From Novosphingobium guangzhouense (lineage in GTDB: Bacteria; Pseudomonadota; Alphaproteobacteria; Sphingomonadales; Sphingomonadaceae), in contig NZ_LYMM01000028.1 of NCBI RefSeq assembly GCF_002896965.1, positions 1-64,000 on the forward strand: a stretch of DNA of 64,000 bases. The letters are read 5' to 3'. How positions within the stretch are numbered: position 1 is the stretch's first letter; every line of letters begins with the position of its first letter. A program made the position numbers and the translations under genes. The notes beneath the pieces are model-generated. The model made no database searches, was not told where the DNA came from, and saw only the letters and a program-made list of their open reading frames with translations. This document shows, piece after piece, positions 7,508 to 16,872 of this stretch.

Positions 7508-9433
7508 ATGATTTCTGCCCTCGACCGCCGCCAGTTCCTTCGCGGCGCGGCCCTCGCCGGTGGTGGCGCCGCATTATCAGCCTGGCTGCCTGCCTGGGCG
7601 CAGACCATCTCGCCGGGGATGCGACCGACGCTACCGACCGTGTCGGGCGAAGACATCACGCTGACCATCGCCCGGCAGTCGATGAGCATCGACGGGCGCC
7701 AGTTCCGCGCAATCGGTCTCAACGGCACGGTCCCCGCCCCGCTGATCCGGCTGCGCGAAGGCCAGCGCGTGCGGCTCAACGTCGTCAATCAACTCGAGGA
7801 GGACAGCTCGATCCACTGGCACGGGCTGATCCTGCCGGCCAATATGGACGGCGTGCCGGGCGTGTCTTTTCCGGGCATCAAGCCGGGATCGAACTACCTC
7901 TACCAGTTCCCCGTCGTGCAAAGCGGCACCTACTGGTATCACAGCCATTCAGGCCTGCAGGAACAGGAAGGCCATTACGGCCCGATCATCATCGATCCCG
8001 CCGGTGCCGATCCGGTCGCCTATGACCGCGAGCATGTCATCGTGCTCGCCGATCACAGCGCGCTCTCGCCGCAGGCGATCTTCCGGCGCCTCAAGGTCAA
8101 CCCCGGCCATTTCAATTTCCAGCGCCAGACCCTGGCCGGGCTCCTGTCGGGCAAGGATCAGCCGCTCAAGGACCGGCTCGACTGGGGCCAGATGCGGATG
8201 GACCCGGCCGACATCTCCGATGTGACCGGATCCACCTACACCTATCTCGTCAACGGCCATGGTCCGATGGACAACTGGACCGCGCTCTTCACCCCGGGCG
8301 AACGGGTGCGGCTGCGGGTCATCAATGCGTCGGCGATGACCACCTTCAACGTCCGCATCCCCGGCCTGCCGCTGACCATCGTCCAGGCCGACGGGCAGAA
8401 TGTGGTGCCGGTCACCGTCGACGAGTTCCAGATTGGTGTTGCCGAGACCTACGACGTCGTTGTCAGCCCAGGCGATGACAAGGCCTACACCCTTGTCGGC
8501 GAGGCGATCGACCGCTCGGGCATGGCGCGTGCCACGCTCGCGCCGCGCGCCGGCATGGCCGGCGAGGTTCCCCCCTTACGCAAACGGCCGCTCGCCGACA
8601 TGAAGGACATGGGCATGGACATGTCCTCGATGCCGGGCATGGAAGGCATGGACATGTCGGGCGGCGCTATGCGGGGCGTCGATCCGACGGCCGAGAAGAA
8701 CGCGTCCGCGCGCCTCGCGACCGGCGCGGCGGCAGCGATGGCGACCATGGACAATAGCGCCATGGCAGGCATGGATCATTCGGGGATGGATCATTCCGCG
8801 ATGAGCGGGATGGACCACGGCGCGATGGGCGCAGATGGCCAGATGGCGGGCATGGACCATGGCGGGCACGCGATGGGGTCGATGAAGATGCGCGACTTCT
8901 CGAACGCGCCGCAGGTGAAGCGCGACCCGAGCGTCCAGACCATCTCGCCGATGCCCGTCGACCGCACCGGCGAGCCCGGCCAGGGCCTCGCCGACGTCGG
9001 CCACAAGGTGCTTGTCTACAGGGACCTGATGGCGCTCGATCGCAATCCGGACGTGCGCGCGCCGAGCCGCAGCATCGACATTCACCTCACCGGCAACATG
9101 GAGCGGTTCATGTGGTCGTTCGACGGCGAAAAAATGTCGGACCATCACGAGCCGATCTCCTTCATCGAAGGCGAGCGGGTGCGCGTCAATCTCATCAACG
9201 ACACGATGATGGGGCATCCGATCCATATTCACGGGCATTTTTTCGAGCTGGTGACGGGGCATGGCGATCATGCGCCACGCAAGCATACGGTAATCGTCCA
9301 GCCCGGCGGCAAGGTGACCTGGGACTTCACCGCCGACGCGGTCGGCGACTGGGCCTTCCACTGTCATCTCCTCTACCACATGCATGCCGGGATGATGCGG
9401 GTCGTGAGCGTCCGTCCGAAGGGAGACGCGTAA
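7508..9433 (+). CDS. copA: CopA periplasmic multicopper oxidase
   Basis: 641 residues, PcoA/CopA family, which oxidises or sequesters Cu(I) in the periplasm. A Tat signal is seen at the start (DRRQFLRG). Three cupredoxin domains carry the type 1, 2 and 3 copper ligands: HWHG near 100, WYHSHSG, HPIHIHGH and HCHLLYHMHAGM near the C-terminus. Between domains 2 and 3, at about residues 355-460, lies a long Met/His-rich segment with MDHSGM-type repeats, typical of full-length CopA. The stop shares one base with the copB start. Expression is predicted from the ECF promoter at 7439-7465. Confidence 0.95.
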   Translation: MISALDRRQFLRGAALAGGGAALSAWLPAWAQTISPGMRPTLPTVSGEDITLTIARQSMSIDGRQFRAIGLNGTVPAPLIRLREGQRVRLNVVNQLEEDSSIHWHGLILPANMDGVPGVSFPGIKPGSNYLYQFPVVQSGTYWYHSHSGLQEQEGHYGPIIIDPAGADPVAYDREHVIVLADHSALSPQAIFRRLKVNPGHFNFQRQTLAGLLSGKDQPLKDRLDWGQMRMDPADISDVTGSTYTYLVNGHGPMDNWTALFTPGERVRLRVINASAMTTFNVRIPGLPLTIVQADGQNVVPVTVDEFQIGVAETYDVVVSPGDDKAYTLVGEAIDRSGMARATLAPRAGMAGEVPPLRKRPLADMKDMGMDMSSMPGMEGMDMSGGAMRGVDPTAEKNASARLATGAAAAMATMDNSAMAGMDHSGMDHSAMSGMDHGAMGADGQMAGMDHGGHAMGSMKMRDFSNAPQVKRDPSVQTISPMPVDRTGEPGQGLADVGHKVLVYRDLMALDRNPDVRAPSRSIDIHLTGNMERFMWSFDGEKMSDHHEPISFIEGERVRVNLINDTMMGHPIHIHGHFFELVTGHGDHAPRKHTVIVQPGGKVTWDFTADAVGDWAFHCHLLYHMHAGMMRVVSVRPKGDA

Positions 9434-10581
9434 TGACCCGCATCCTCACGCCGCTGGTGAGCGCGATCGCCCTTTTCGCTGCCGCGCCCGCCTTTGCCCA
9501 GGATCATTCAATGCACGGCATGCCCGGCATGGCGCCGCCGGGCGAGGTGCCGCCGGCGCAGGAGAAGAAGAAGGACAAGGCCGCCGCCAGGCCGCGCGCT
9601 CAGACACCAGCGCCAGACGCCACCTCGGCGATGGACCATTCGCAGCACCAGGCCAGTCCTGCGCCGCAGGGAGATGCGGCCGGTCAGCCGCAACCCGCGT
9701 CTCCCGCGATGCCGGACATGCCGGGCATGGACCACTCCCAGCATCAGGACGGCGCGATGCCGGACATGCCCGGGATGGACCATTCGCAGCATGGCCAGAC
9801 CGCCATGCCCGGCATGCAAATGACCGGCACGGCGCTTCCGGCCGGCAATGCGCCCCCGCCGCCTCCCCCCAGCGACCACTTCGCCGATCGTGATTTTCCC
9901 GGCGCCGAGATGGCGCGCTCACGCGACATCATGATGAAGGACAGCGGCGGCAACAATTTCGGGCAGGTGCTGCTCAACCTGTTCGAGTATCAGGCGCATA
10001 GCGGCCGCGATGGCTATCGCTGGGATGGCGAAGGCTTTTACGGCGGCGACATCAACCGCCTCTGGCTCAAGAGCGAGGGCGAAGGCGAGTTCGGCCGCGG
10101 CATCGACAGCGCCGAGGTGCAGGTGCTCTACAGCCGGGCCATCGACCCCTATTTCAATCTTCAGGGCGGTATCCGCCAGGACTTCGGCCGCGGGCCCGAC
10201 CGCACCTACGCGACGATCGGCGTCGAGGGCCTGGCTCCTGGCATGTTCGAGGTCGAAGGCGCGCTGTTCCTCTCGACCAAGGGCGATGTTCTGGGCCGGG
10301 TCGAGGGCTATTACGACCAGCGCATCACCCAGCGCCTGATCTTGCAGCCGCGCGCCGAGGTCAATTTCGCCGCGCAGGATATTCCGGAGAACGACATCGG
10401 TTCGGGGCTGGTCAACATAGAGCTCGGCGCGCGCCTGCGCTACGAATTCAGCCGCCAGTTCGCACCTTACATCGGCGTTTCCTATCTGCGCAAAGCCGGA
10501 GACACGGCGCGGCTGTCGAGGCTTGCGGGCGAGGACGTCCATGCCACCAGCTTCGTCGCCGGCGTTCGCTTCTGGTTTTAG
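9433..10581 (+). CDS. copB: CopB outer-membrane copper-resistance protein
   Basis: 382 residues from the ATG at 9433. There is a signal peptide to AFAQ (about 1-22), then a Met/His/Pro-rich segment of about 120 residues with repeated MPGMDHSQH units, which probably binds copper, then a CopB beta-barrel ending in the aromatic VRFWF typical of outer-membrane proteins. CopB proteins are thought to hold or pass copper at the outer membrane. It is cotranslated with copA. A second, shorter copB lies at 23797-24783. Confidence 0.93.
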   Translation: MTRILTPLVSAIALFAAAPAFAQDHSMHGMPGMAPPGEVPPAQEKKKDKAAARPRAQTPAPDATSAMDHSQHQASPAPQGDAAGQPQPASPAMPDMPGMDHSQHQDGAMPDMPGMDHSQHGQTAMPGMQMTGTALPAGNAPPPPPPSDHFADRDFPGAEMARSRDIMMKDSGGNNFGQVLLNLFEYQAHSGRDGYRWDGEGFYGGDINRLWLKSEGEGEFGRGIDSAEVQVLYSRAIDPYFNLQGGIRQDFGRGPDRTYATIGVEGLAPGMFEVEGALFLSTKGDVLGRVEGYYDQRITQRLILQPRAEVNFAAQDIPENDIGSGLVNIELGARLRYEFSRQFAPYIGVSYLRKAGDTARLSRLAGEDVHATSFVAGVRFWF

Positions 10582-10671
10582 CATCAGGACGGCTGATGGC
10601 GGGGGCGAACAAGAGAGCGGGGCGTTACACTCATACCCAGGTCGGCCGGCGCCGAGCGAAGGAGATACGCC

Positions 10672-11145
10672 ATGGACCATTCGTCCCACATGAACACCCG
10701 GAAGATGGGTGCCTATTGGAGCCTTGCCGTTCAGACCGTCATCAGCGGCGTCATCATGTATCTGGTGATGTTCGTCATGATCGACGGGCTCGACAGCTTC
10801 TACAACAACCTCAACATGCTCTACATGACGCTGATGATGGTCGCACCGATGGTGGTGCTGATGATCCTCGCCATGCGACACATGTTCGTGTCGAAGGCCG
10901 CCAACATCGCGCTGATCGCCGCGTCGCTGGTCGCCTTCTTCGGCAGCTTTGCACTCATCCGCACCCAGACCACGATCGGCGACACGGCCTTTCTGCGCTC
11001 GATGATCCCGCATCATTCCGGGGCGATCCTGATGTGCCAGGAAGCAAAGCTCAGCGATCCGGAAGTCATCCGGCTTTGCGAAGCGATCAAGCGCTCGCAG
11101 CGGCAGGAAATCGACGAGATGAAGGCCATACTCGCGCGGCGCTGA
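10672..11145 (+). CDS. Membrane-anchored DUF305 protein
   Basis: 157 residues: a short N-terminus with MDHSSHM, three membrane helices (about 17-35, 50-68, 75-97) and a C-terminal half with the DUF305 signature FLRSMIPHHSGAILMCQEA. DUF305 proteins are often found in copper clusters, and the His/Met motif suggests metal binding on the periplasmic side. The family function is not established. The start has GAAGGAG 8 bases upstream. It follows copB by 90 bp and may share its transcript. Confidence 0.85.
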   Translation: MDHSSHMNTRKMGAYWSLAVQTVISGVIMYLVMFVMIDGLDSFYNNLNMLYMTLMMVAPMVVLMILAMRHMFVSKAANIALIAASLVAFFGSFALIRTQTTIGDTAFLRSMIPHHSGAILMCQEAKLSDPEVIRLCEAIKRSQRQEIDEMKAILARR

Positions 11146-11203
11146 GTGGCACGGTCGGGCTACGCCCGGATACGTGCGCCCGGCCAGGTATGTGAGCCGG
11201 CCG

Positions 11204-12739
11204 ATGGTCGACACGAGGCGCGGGGCGGACGAGATTGCCAGGGAGGTGGTGCGGCTTGCGCCGTTGTTCCTGCGACAGGCTGGCGGCCATGTCCTGACGC
11301 TGCTCGATCCTGCCGGGATCGTGCTGAGCTATAATGAAGAAGGCGAGCGTGCCGAATGCTGGCCCCTCGATCGCGTCCTGGGACAGCCCCATGACCTGTT
11401 CTACCCGCCCGACGAGATTGCGGCCGGCCGCCCGTGCGCAGACCTGGCGGCCGCCCTTCACGAAGGCACGCTGGAGCGCGAAGCGTGGCGGGTCTGCGAG
11501 AACGGAGCGGAGTATCTCGCGCGCCTGACGATCAGCGCCCTGTTCGAAGGCGACGCACATCGAGGCTTTGCCTGCATCAGTCGCGATGTCACCGACGAGG
11601 CGGCGGTCCGGGCGTCAATCGAGACCCGCGAGCAGCATCTCCAGTCGATCCTGGCGACCGTCCCCGATGCGATGATCATCATCGACGAGACCGGCGACAT
11701 CACGTCGTTCAGCGCGGCCGCCCAACGCCTGTTCGGCTATTCGGAAACCGAGCTCGTCGGCCGCAACGTCTCCTGCCTGATGCCCCAGCCCGATCGCGAC
11801 CGGCATGACGAATATATCGCGCATTATCTCCAGACCGGCGAGCGCCGGATCATCGGCCTCGGCCGCGTCGTGGTCGGCCAGCGCCGCGACGGCTCGACCT
11901 TCCCGATGCAGCTGTCGGTTGGCGAGGCCGGTGAAGACGGGCAGCGGTTGTTCACCGGCTTCATCCGGGATCTCACCGCCAAGGAGCAGGATGAGCTCAG
12001 GCTCAAGGAACTGCAGGCAGAGCTTGTCCATGTCTCCCGGCTGAGCGCGATGGGCACGATGGCCTCGACCCTCGCGCATGAGCTCAACCAGCCGCTTGCC
12101 GCGGTCGCGCTCTATCTCGAGACGATCCGCGACATGCTCGACGAGCGGGACGACGAACCCTTCGTGTCGCTACGGTCGGTGATGGATGATGCGGCACAGG
12201 AAACGCTGCGGGCCGGCCATATCGTCCGGCGCCTGCGCGATTTCGTCGCCCGCGGCGAGGTCGACAAGAGCCTCCACGATCTGCCGCAGGTTGTCGCCGA
12301 GGCGAGCGAGCTCGCGCTGGTCGGTGCACGCGAGCGCGGCATCCGCAGCTTCTTCGCGGTCGATCCCGCCGCGACGCCGGTTCTCGTCGACAGGGTGCAG
12401 ATCCAGCAGGTGCTGGTCAACCTGATGCGCAACGCCATCGAGGCGATGGCGGCGTGTCCTGTTCGCGACCTCAAGGTAGCGACCAGGTTGCGCCCTGACG
12501 GGCAGATCGAGGTGACCGTGGAGGATACCGGCCCCGGCATCGCCGACGAGGTCCGGGAGCAGCTCTTCACGGCGTTCAAGTCGACAAAGGCCGACGGCAT
12601 GGGCCTCGGCCTTTCGATCTGCCGGACCATCATCGAAGCGCATGGGGGCCGTATCTGGATGGAGCGCCCCGACCGCGGCGGCGCGCGCTTTCATTTTACC
12701 TTGATCCATGCGCGGGCGGAGGAGGAACATGGGGGATAG
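11204..12739 (+). CDS. fixL: FixL-type heme-PAS oxygen-sensing histidine kinase
   Basis: 511 residues from the ATG at 11204 (a GTG at 11174 is an alternative). Order: PAS-like domain (about 30-130), second PAS (about 142-260), dimerisation domain with phospho-acceptor H292 in LAHELNQPLA, and ATPase with VNLMRNAIEAM, DTGPGIAD and GLGLSI. The second PAS aligns with the heme PAS of Bradyrhizobium FixL: the proximal heme ligand H200 is present as H201 and R220 as R221. The distal R206 is His (H207), and H214 is Arg (R215). So heme binding is likely and ligand discrimination may differ. It overlaps the fixJ start by 11 bases. An oxygen sensor inside a copper island is notable. Confidence 0.87.
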   Translation: MVDTRRGADEIAREVVRLAPLFLRQAGGHVLTLLDPAGIVLSYNEEGERAECWPLDRVLGQPHDLFYPPDEIAAGRPCADLAAALHEGTLEREAWRVCENGAEYLARLTISALFEGDAHRGFACISRDVTDEAAVRASIETREQHLQSILATVPDAMIIIDETGDITSFSAAAQRLFGYSETELVGRNVSCLMPQPDRDRHDEYIAHYLQTGERRIIGLGRVVVGQRRDGSTFPMQLSVGEAGEDGQRLFTGFIRDLTAKEQDELRLKELQAELVHVSRLSAMGTMASTLAHELNQPLAAVALYLETIRDMLDERDDEPFVSLRSVMDDAAQETLRAGHIVRRLRDFVARGEVDKSLHDLPQVVAEASELALVGARERGIRSFFAVDPAATPVLVDRVQIQQVLVNLMRNAIEAMAACPVRDLKVATRLRPDGQIEVTVEDTGPGIADEVREQLFTAFKSTKADGMGLGLSICRTIIEAHGGRIWMERPDRGGARFHFTLIHARAEEEHGG

Positions 12740-13352
12740 ACGCGTCATCCATCTGGTCGACGACGAGGAGAGCATCCGCAAGGCGGCGAGCTTTGCGCTC
12801 AAGACCGCGGGCTACGACGTCGTGACCTATGCCTCGGGCGTGGAGTTTCTCAAGGAGGCGAAGTCGGCGGCCGTCGGCTGCATCATCCTCGACGTGCGCA
12901 TGCCCGAGATGGACGGTCTCGAGATTCAGGCCGCCATGGCAGCACGCGGGGTCAATATGCCGGTCATCGTCCTGACCGGCCATGGCGACGTGTCGGTTGC
13001 GGTGCAGGCCATGAAAGGCGGCGCGGTCGACTTTCTCGAGAAGCCCTTCGAGAAAGCCGCCCTGCTCGGCGCCGTCAGCCGCGCGTTCGCGCGTCTCGAC
13101 GATGTCGACCTTCGCACTCTGGAAACCTCTGAAGCCGGCGTGCGGGTCGCTGCACTGACGCCCCGGGAGCGTGAAGTGCTGGAAGGGCTGGCGAACGGCC
13201 TGCCCAATAAGACGATCGCCTATGACCTGGGCTGTTCATCGCGAACGGTCGAGGTCCATCGCGCGAGCCTGATGGCCAAGCTCGAGGTCCGCAATTTGTC
13301 CGAAGCCCTGCGGATCGCCTTTGCCGCGGGCATGGGCCGCAAGCCGAAGTGA
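12729..13352 (+). CDS. fixJ: FixJ-type response regulator
   Basis: 207 residues. The ATG at 12729 is chosen because GGAGG lies 4-8 bases upstream; the longer frame from 12708 lacks one. The receiver has D11/D12, phospho-acceptor D55, a T in LTGHG and K in FLEKP. The LuxR-type HTH has RTVEVHRASLMAKL. It overlaps fixL and is its cognate partner. Likely DNA targets are ACGTA-containing sites; CTACGTAG lies directly downstream at 13362-13369. Confidence 0.9.
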   Translation: MGDRRVIHLVDDEESIRKAASFALKTAGYDVVTYASGVEFLKEAKSAAVGCIILDVRMPEMDGLEIQAAMAARGVNMPVIVLTGHGDVSVAVQAMKGGAVDFLEKPFEKAALLGAVSRAFARLDDVDLRTLETSEAGVRVAALTPREREVLEGLANGLPNKTIAYDLGCSSRTVEVHRASLMAKLEVRNLSEALRIAFAAGMGRKPK

Positions 13353-13361
13353 CTGCGACCT

Positions 13362-13369
13362 CTACGTAG
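13362..13369 (+). promoter_or_regulatory. CTACGTAG palindrome between fixJ and the receiver-only gene
   Basis: A perfect 8-bp palindrome 10 bp after the fixJ stop. It is one base from GTAMGTAG, the class I FixJ consensus from in vitro selection as I recall it. The flank TGCGACCTC before it is also nearly repeated at the site before 38448 (TGCGGCCTC). Inferred FixJ box. Confidence 0.5.
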
Positions 13370-13388
13370 CGACGGGACGAGGCGCGAT

Positions 13389-13841
13389 ATGCGATCGATG
13401 GTGCAATCGTCACACGGGTGTCCGCTTCTCGCAATGCCATCGGTCCGTTCCACTCAGCATGATGGCAGATACACCATCCTCGTCTCCGACGACGATCCCG
13501 GCGTGCGGCGTGGCCTCCAGCTGCTGCTGAGATCGCGCGGCTATGCCGTGTGGGGATATACGACCGGCCACGCGCTGTTGGCCGACCCCCGCGCGAAGGA
13601 GGCAGACTGCGTCATCCTCGACTATCGCATGCCCGACATCGACGGATTCGCGATGCTGCGTCACCTTCGCGAGATCGGATGGTCGGGACGCGCGATCATG
13701 ATCTCAGGCTTTCATGACACGCTGCTGGCCTCGCGGGCCGCTGAGGCGGGCTTCGATCATGTTCTCGCAAAGCCGCTGATCGGCAGGGCTTTGCTCGAAG
13801 CGTTGGACCGGCACCGCATCGAGACGCTTCGAAAGCATTGA
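13389..13841 (+). CDS. Stand-alone receiver-domain protein
   Basis: 150 residues, of which about 28-145 form a CheY-like receiver: D34-D36, phospho-acceptor D78 in CVILDYRMPDIDG, S in MISG and K in LAKP. There is no output domain. Such proteins can be phosphate sinks or connectors. Its place directly after fixLJ suggests it competes with FixJ for phosphate, a role comparable to, though not homologous with proof to, Caulobacter FixT. The start is uncertain; ATG at 13434 is an alternative. Confidence 0.8.
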   Translation: MRSMVQSSHGCPLLAMPSVRSTQHDGRYTILVSDDDPGVRRGLQLLLRSRGYAVWGYTTGHALLADPRAKEADCVILDYRMPDIDGFAMLRHLREIGWSGRAIMISGFHDTLLASRAAEAGFDHVLAKPLIGRALLEALDRHRIETLRKH

Positions 13842-13903
13842 ATTGTGGCGGCCGGCCCCCGGCAGCCTCAGCCCGGCGCGATGTGGAAAGCCGATCTGCG
13901 CCG

Positions 13904-14390
13904 TCAAAGCCAGTGGCTACGTTTGAACCGGATGTAGAGCCCAATGCAGACCGCAGCGATGACGCCGAGGATGACGAAATATCCCCATTGCGTCTTCAGT
14001 TCGGGCATATTCTCGAAATTCATGCCGTAGATTCCGGCAATCGCGGTAGGCACCGCGAGGATCGCAGCCCGGGCGGCAAGCTAACGGGTGATCGCACCTT
14101 GGCGCTGCTGTTCGAGCAGGTGACTCGCCTCGAACACCGAGATCAGGATGTCGCGGATGCCGGTGATGGCGCTCTCAACCCTGAGCATGTGATCGTCGAG
14201 CTTCGAAATCTGGTGGCCGTTGTCGGCACCTTCCATGGCAAGCGGGTGAAGGCCGTAATTCCCGGCGATGTCGGCAAGTTCTGTTTCGCTGGGCTGGGAC
14301 ATTTTGATCCACACGAAGTCATCCTTGCCGACGTGCTCGCACGCCGGATCGATCAGGGTCGCCGGCCGTAGCCGTTTGCCATTGTGACAA
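13904..14390 (-). pseudogene. corA: corA-like Mg/Co transporter remnant
   Basis: On the minus strand, pieces of a CorA transporter are readable in one frame: an N-terminal piece (GKRLRPATL, GKDDFVWI, GLHPLAMEG, HQISKLDD), then directly HMLRVESAITG and SVFEASHLLEQQRQGAITR. The roughly 150 residues that normally separate KLDD from the LRVES region are missing. After ITR an in-frame TAG replaces the usual Lys/Gln codon, then LAARAAILAVPTAIAGIYGMNF and two membrane helices follow to a TGA at 13904. The metal signature GMN is intact. No start codon is found. So: 5' truncation, internal deletion and a nonsense codon. Confidence 0.85.
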
Positions 14391-14817
14391 AGAACGGCGG
14401 CGGCGACCGGAAGCCGTGTGCCTCGCCTATTGAGACGCGCGCACAAACACTCGTCATTCTTCAAGCCCAATCGCAGGAAGAAGAAGGCGGCGCGCAGCAA
14501 TTCGAGCGAGAGCTTATAGAAAATGCGGCGGAGCGTTGGGTTTCGCAGAAGGCCGCTCCCGTTCATGACGCGCGTGGCTGGGCGGCGCGCTGCCACATCA
14601 AGGGCACGCAGACTGCGAAGGTCTGCGCACCCTTGATTGGCGACCGCGAGGGTTTTCCTCTCTTGCGATGGTACCAAGCGATTGCCCGTGTGGCGCCTCT
14701 GCAATCGTGTCGGATGACTATACCTAAGTATCGGATAACGGCGCTGACGACAGGGTTGCCGGGCCCCGGTGAGGCGCGTCGCACCGCGCGGAGACGAAAG
14801 CTGGAAGACGGAAAAGC
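14391..14817. other. Gene-poor stretch between corA remnant and SDR
   Basis: Open frames exist on both strands but none shows a recognisable family or a ribosome site. The only feature seen is TATACCTAAGTATC (14719-14732), a diverged copy of the perfect palindrome at 16694-16707. This is probably decayed DNA. Confidence 0.4.
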
Positions 14818-15648
14818 TCAACTGTCGAAAGCGACCGAGCGCGCGAGCGCTTCCTGGGACTGCAGAAAGGCGAGCCGCGATTGCAGCGCCGCCTGGACAA
14901 CGCCGAAAGCGTCACCCCCCAGAGTCACGCGCAGCGGCGGATGGTCGCTGGTTGCGACATCAACGATCGCTTGCGCGATCTTTTGCGGGTCGAGCGTGTA
15001 GAGCTCGTTTCCGGCGGTCTCGAACATCTTGCGGATATGGCCGGCGGGCGTATCGCGATACGCGGCGATCTCGCTGGCGAATTGCAGATTGTGGCTGAAG
15101 CTGGTGCGCGCCCCGCCCGGCTCGATCAGTGTCACGAACAGGTTGAAGGGTTCAAGCTCCTGGCGGAGGCATTCGCTGAAGCCCTCCAGGCCCCATTTGG
15201 CCACATGATAGAGACTGCTCGTCGGAAGCGAGCCCTGACCACTAGCGCTGGAGATCTGGATGATCCGGCCGCTCCCGCGCAGCCGCATGGCGGGGACAAA
15301 GGCGCGGGTGATGTGGATGGGCGCCATGAGATTGAGCGCGATCTGGCCTTCGACCTCGGCGTCCGACATCTCTTCGGTGGCGCCGATCACGCCGCCGCCG
15401 GCGTTGTTGACCAGAATATCGACGGGTCGACGCGCCTGCGCCCGGGCCACGACCGCAGCAATATCGTCCTTGACCGTGACGTCGAGCGCTTCGACGCGCA
15501 GCTGGCTCGGATATTTCGCCGCGAGATCATCGAGGCTTTCGGGCTTGCGGGCCGTCGCGGTAAGGTCGTCGCCAGCGGCCAGGATCAGTTCGGCCAGATG
15601 GCGGCCGATGCCGCTGGACGCGCCCGTGAGAAACCAGTGATTGGACAT
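14818..15648 (-). CDS. Short-chain dehydrogenase/reductase
   Basis: 276 residues, classical SDR: nucleotide motif TGASSGIG (about 8-15), NNAGG (about 85), catalytic Ser in ISSASG, YHVAK for Tyr and Lys, and a PGG turn after the catalytic site. An oxidoreductase using NAD(P)H; the substrate is unknown. It is divergent from the TetR gene at 15718, with the shared operator between them, so TetR probably represses it. Nothing ties it to metals except location. Confidence 0.88.
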   Translation of the reverse strand: MSNHWFLTGASSGIGRHLAELILAAGDDLTATARKPESLDDLAAKYPSQLRVEALDVTVKDDIAAVVARAQARRPVDILVNNAGGGVIGATEEMSDAEVEGQIALNLMAPIHITRAFVPAMRLRGSGRIIQISSASGQGSLPTSSLYHVAKWGLEGFSECLRQELEPFNLFVTLIEPGGARTSFSHNLQFASEIAAYRDTPAGHIRKMFETAGNELYTLDPQKIAQAIVDVATSDHPPLRVTLGGDAFGVVQAALQSRLAFLQSQEALARSVAFDS

Positions 15649-15663
15649 ATGTTACTCCATATA

Positions 15664-15681
15664 TTACCAACTGGTAGGTAA
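15664..15681. promoter_or_regulatory. TetR operator in the SDR/TetR divergent region
   Basis: The intergenic region holds TACCAACTGGTA (15665-15676), arms TACCA/TGGTA, nested in an outer TTACC...GGTAA pair (15664-15681). It lies between the two divergent start codons, the usual location of a TetR binding site controlling both genes. Confidence 0.6.
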
Positions 15682-15717
15682 CTTGAAACCTGGAATGCGT
15701 CAATGCTTGGAGGTGTG

Positions 15718-16284
15718 ATGAAGCAACGAACCCGGCGGAATGCCGCACAGAGCCGCGAGACGCTCCTGGCTGCAGCGACCGAGGAGTTCGCGTCCCATGG
15801 GCTGGCGGGCGCGCGGATCGACCGGATTGCGCAGGCGGCGGGTATCAGCAAGCCGATGCTCTACACCTATTTCGGGGACAAGGAGGCGCTCTTCGATGCC
15901 GCGCTGACGCAGGAAGTGATGGACGCGGCGCAGGCCGATCGCTTCGATCCAAATGATCTTGAGGGTTATGCGGGGCGCACCTATGACTTGCTGGTCGAAC
16001 GCCCGCGCCTGTGGAGGCTGCTGACCTGGCATCATTTGGAGCGTGGCCAGGATGTTCTGATGCTCCCGGCCGGCGAGGTCCTTCTCGGGGAGAAGCTGGA
16101 CGGGATCGCAGCGGCGCAGGCCGAGGGGCGGATCGTCGCCGACTTCACGCCCCTGGATGTCGTCCGGCTTGTCGCCGCCCTCACCCAGCTCTGGTGCATG
16201 ACCGGAGCTGCACGCGACGCTGCCGAGCACGCGGCGCGCCGGGCGACGATCATGCGGGCGGTGGGGCGACTGCTGCGCGTGTGA
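15718..16284 (+). CDS. TetR/AcrR family repressor
   Basis: 188 residues from the ATG at 15718, chosen because GGAGG lies 4 bases upstream; an ATG at 15703 has none. The N-terminal HTH reads RIDRIAQAAGISKPMLYTYFGDKEALF, a standard TetR signature. The C-terminal ligand domain is unassigned. It is divergent from the SDR gene and probably controls it and itself through the palindrome at 15664-15681. Confidence 0.88.
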   Translation: MKQRTRRNAAQSRETLLAAATEEFASHGLAGARIDRIAQAAGISKPMLYTYFGDKEALFDAALTQEVMDAAQADRFDPNDLEGYAGRTYDLLVERPRLWRLLTWHHLERGQDVLMLPAGEVLLGEKLDGIAAAQAEGRIVADFTPLDVVRLVAALTQLWCMTGAARDAAEHAARRATIMRAVGRLLRV

Positions 16285-16872
16285 TCGTGCGAGGCGCGAG
16301 CTGCACGCCCGCGCGCCGACCGGGACACAGCAAGCATTTTTCGCAACCTGCCGTACTGCCCAGCGGCAAAATCAGGGCGGCTCATGCACAAGCCGGCCCG
16401 TCGGCTCCGCGGATGCGATCGACGTTCGAGGACTGCGCCGCCACTGCCGAACCGGATTGGATCATCGCCAAGTGACCCAGTGGCTGCGCGACGATCTCAG
16501 GTCGCCGGACTCGTCGCACGACGTTTCGTCAGGAGTCGTTTCATCTGCCTCAAAAGGCGAACCTGCGGCTCAATCCGGAAGAAGGCGCGACACATCCAGG
16601 AAACGAGGATCAAATGCGGTCCGCATCGGTATTACTTTCCCTGGCGCGTGCAAGCTCAGCAAAGGACTAATGTTCCCGGAGCATCTCTAGCGCTATACCT
16701 AGGTATATCACGCCGACACCAATAACATGTGATCATGCCGCTTCGCATTCTTGCCGGCCAAATGTCCCGATCATCAAATCGAAGCGTGCGAGGCTGTATT
16801 ACGATATGATATTCTATCTCCTATCTCAGCAGCTTTGCAAATGAGCGCTCGCAAAAATATCTCTTCAGTCAT

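Noticed and set aside
8590..8890. Tandem-looking repeat DNA in copA
   Set aside because: These are codons for MDHSGM-type Met/His repeats of the protein, not a CRISPR array or a mobile repeat.
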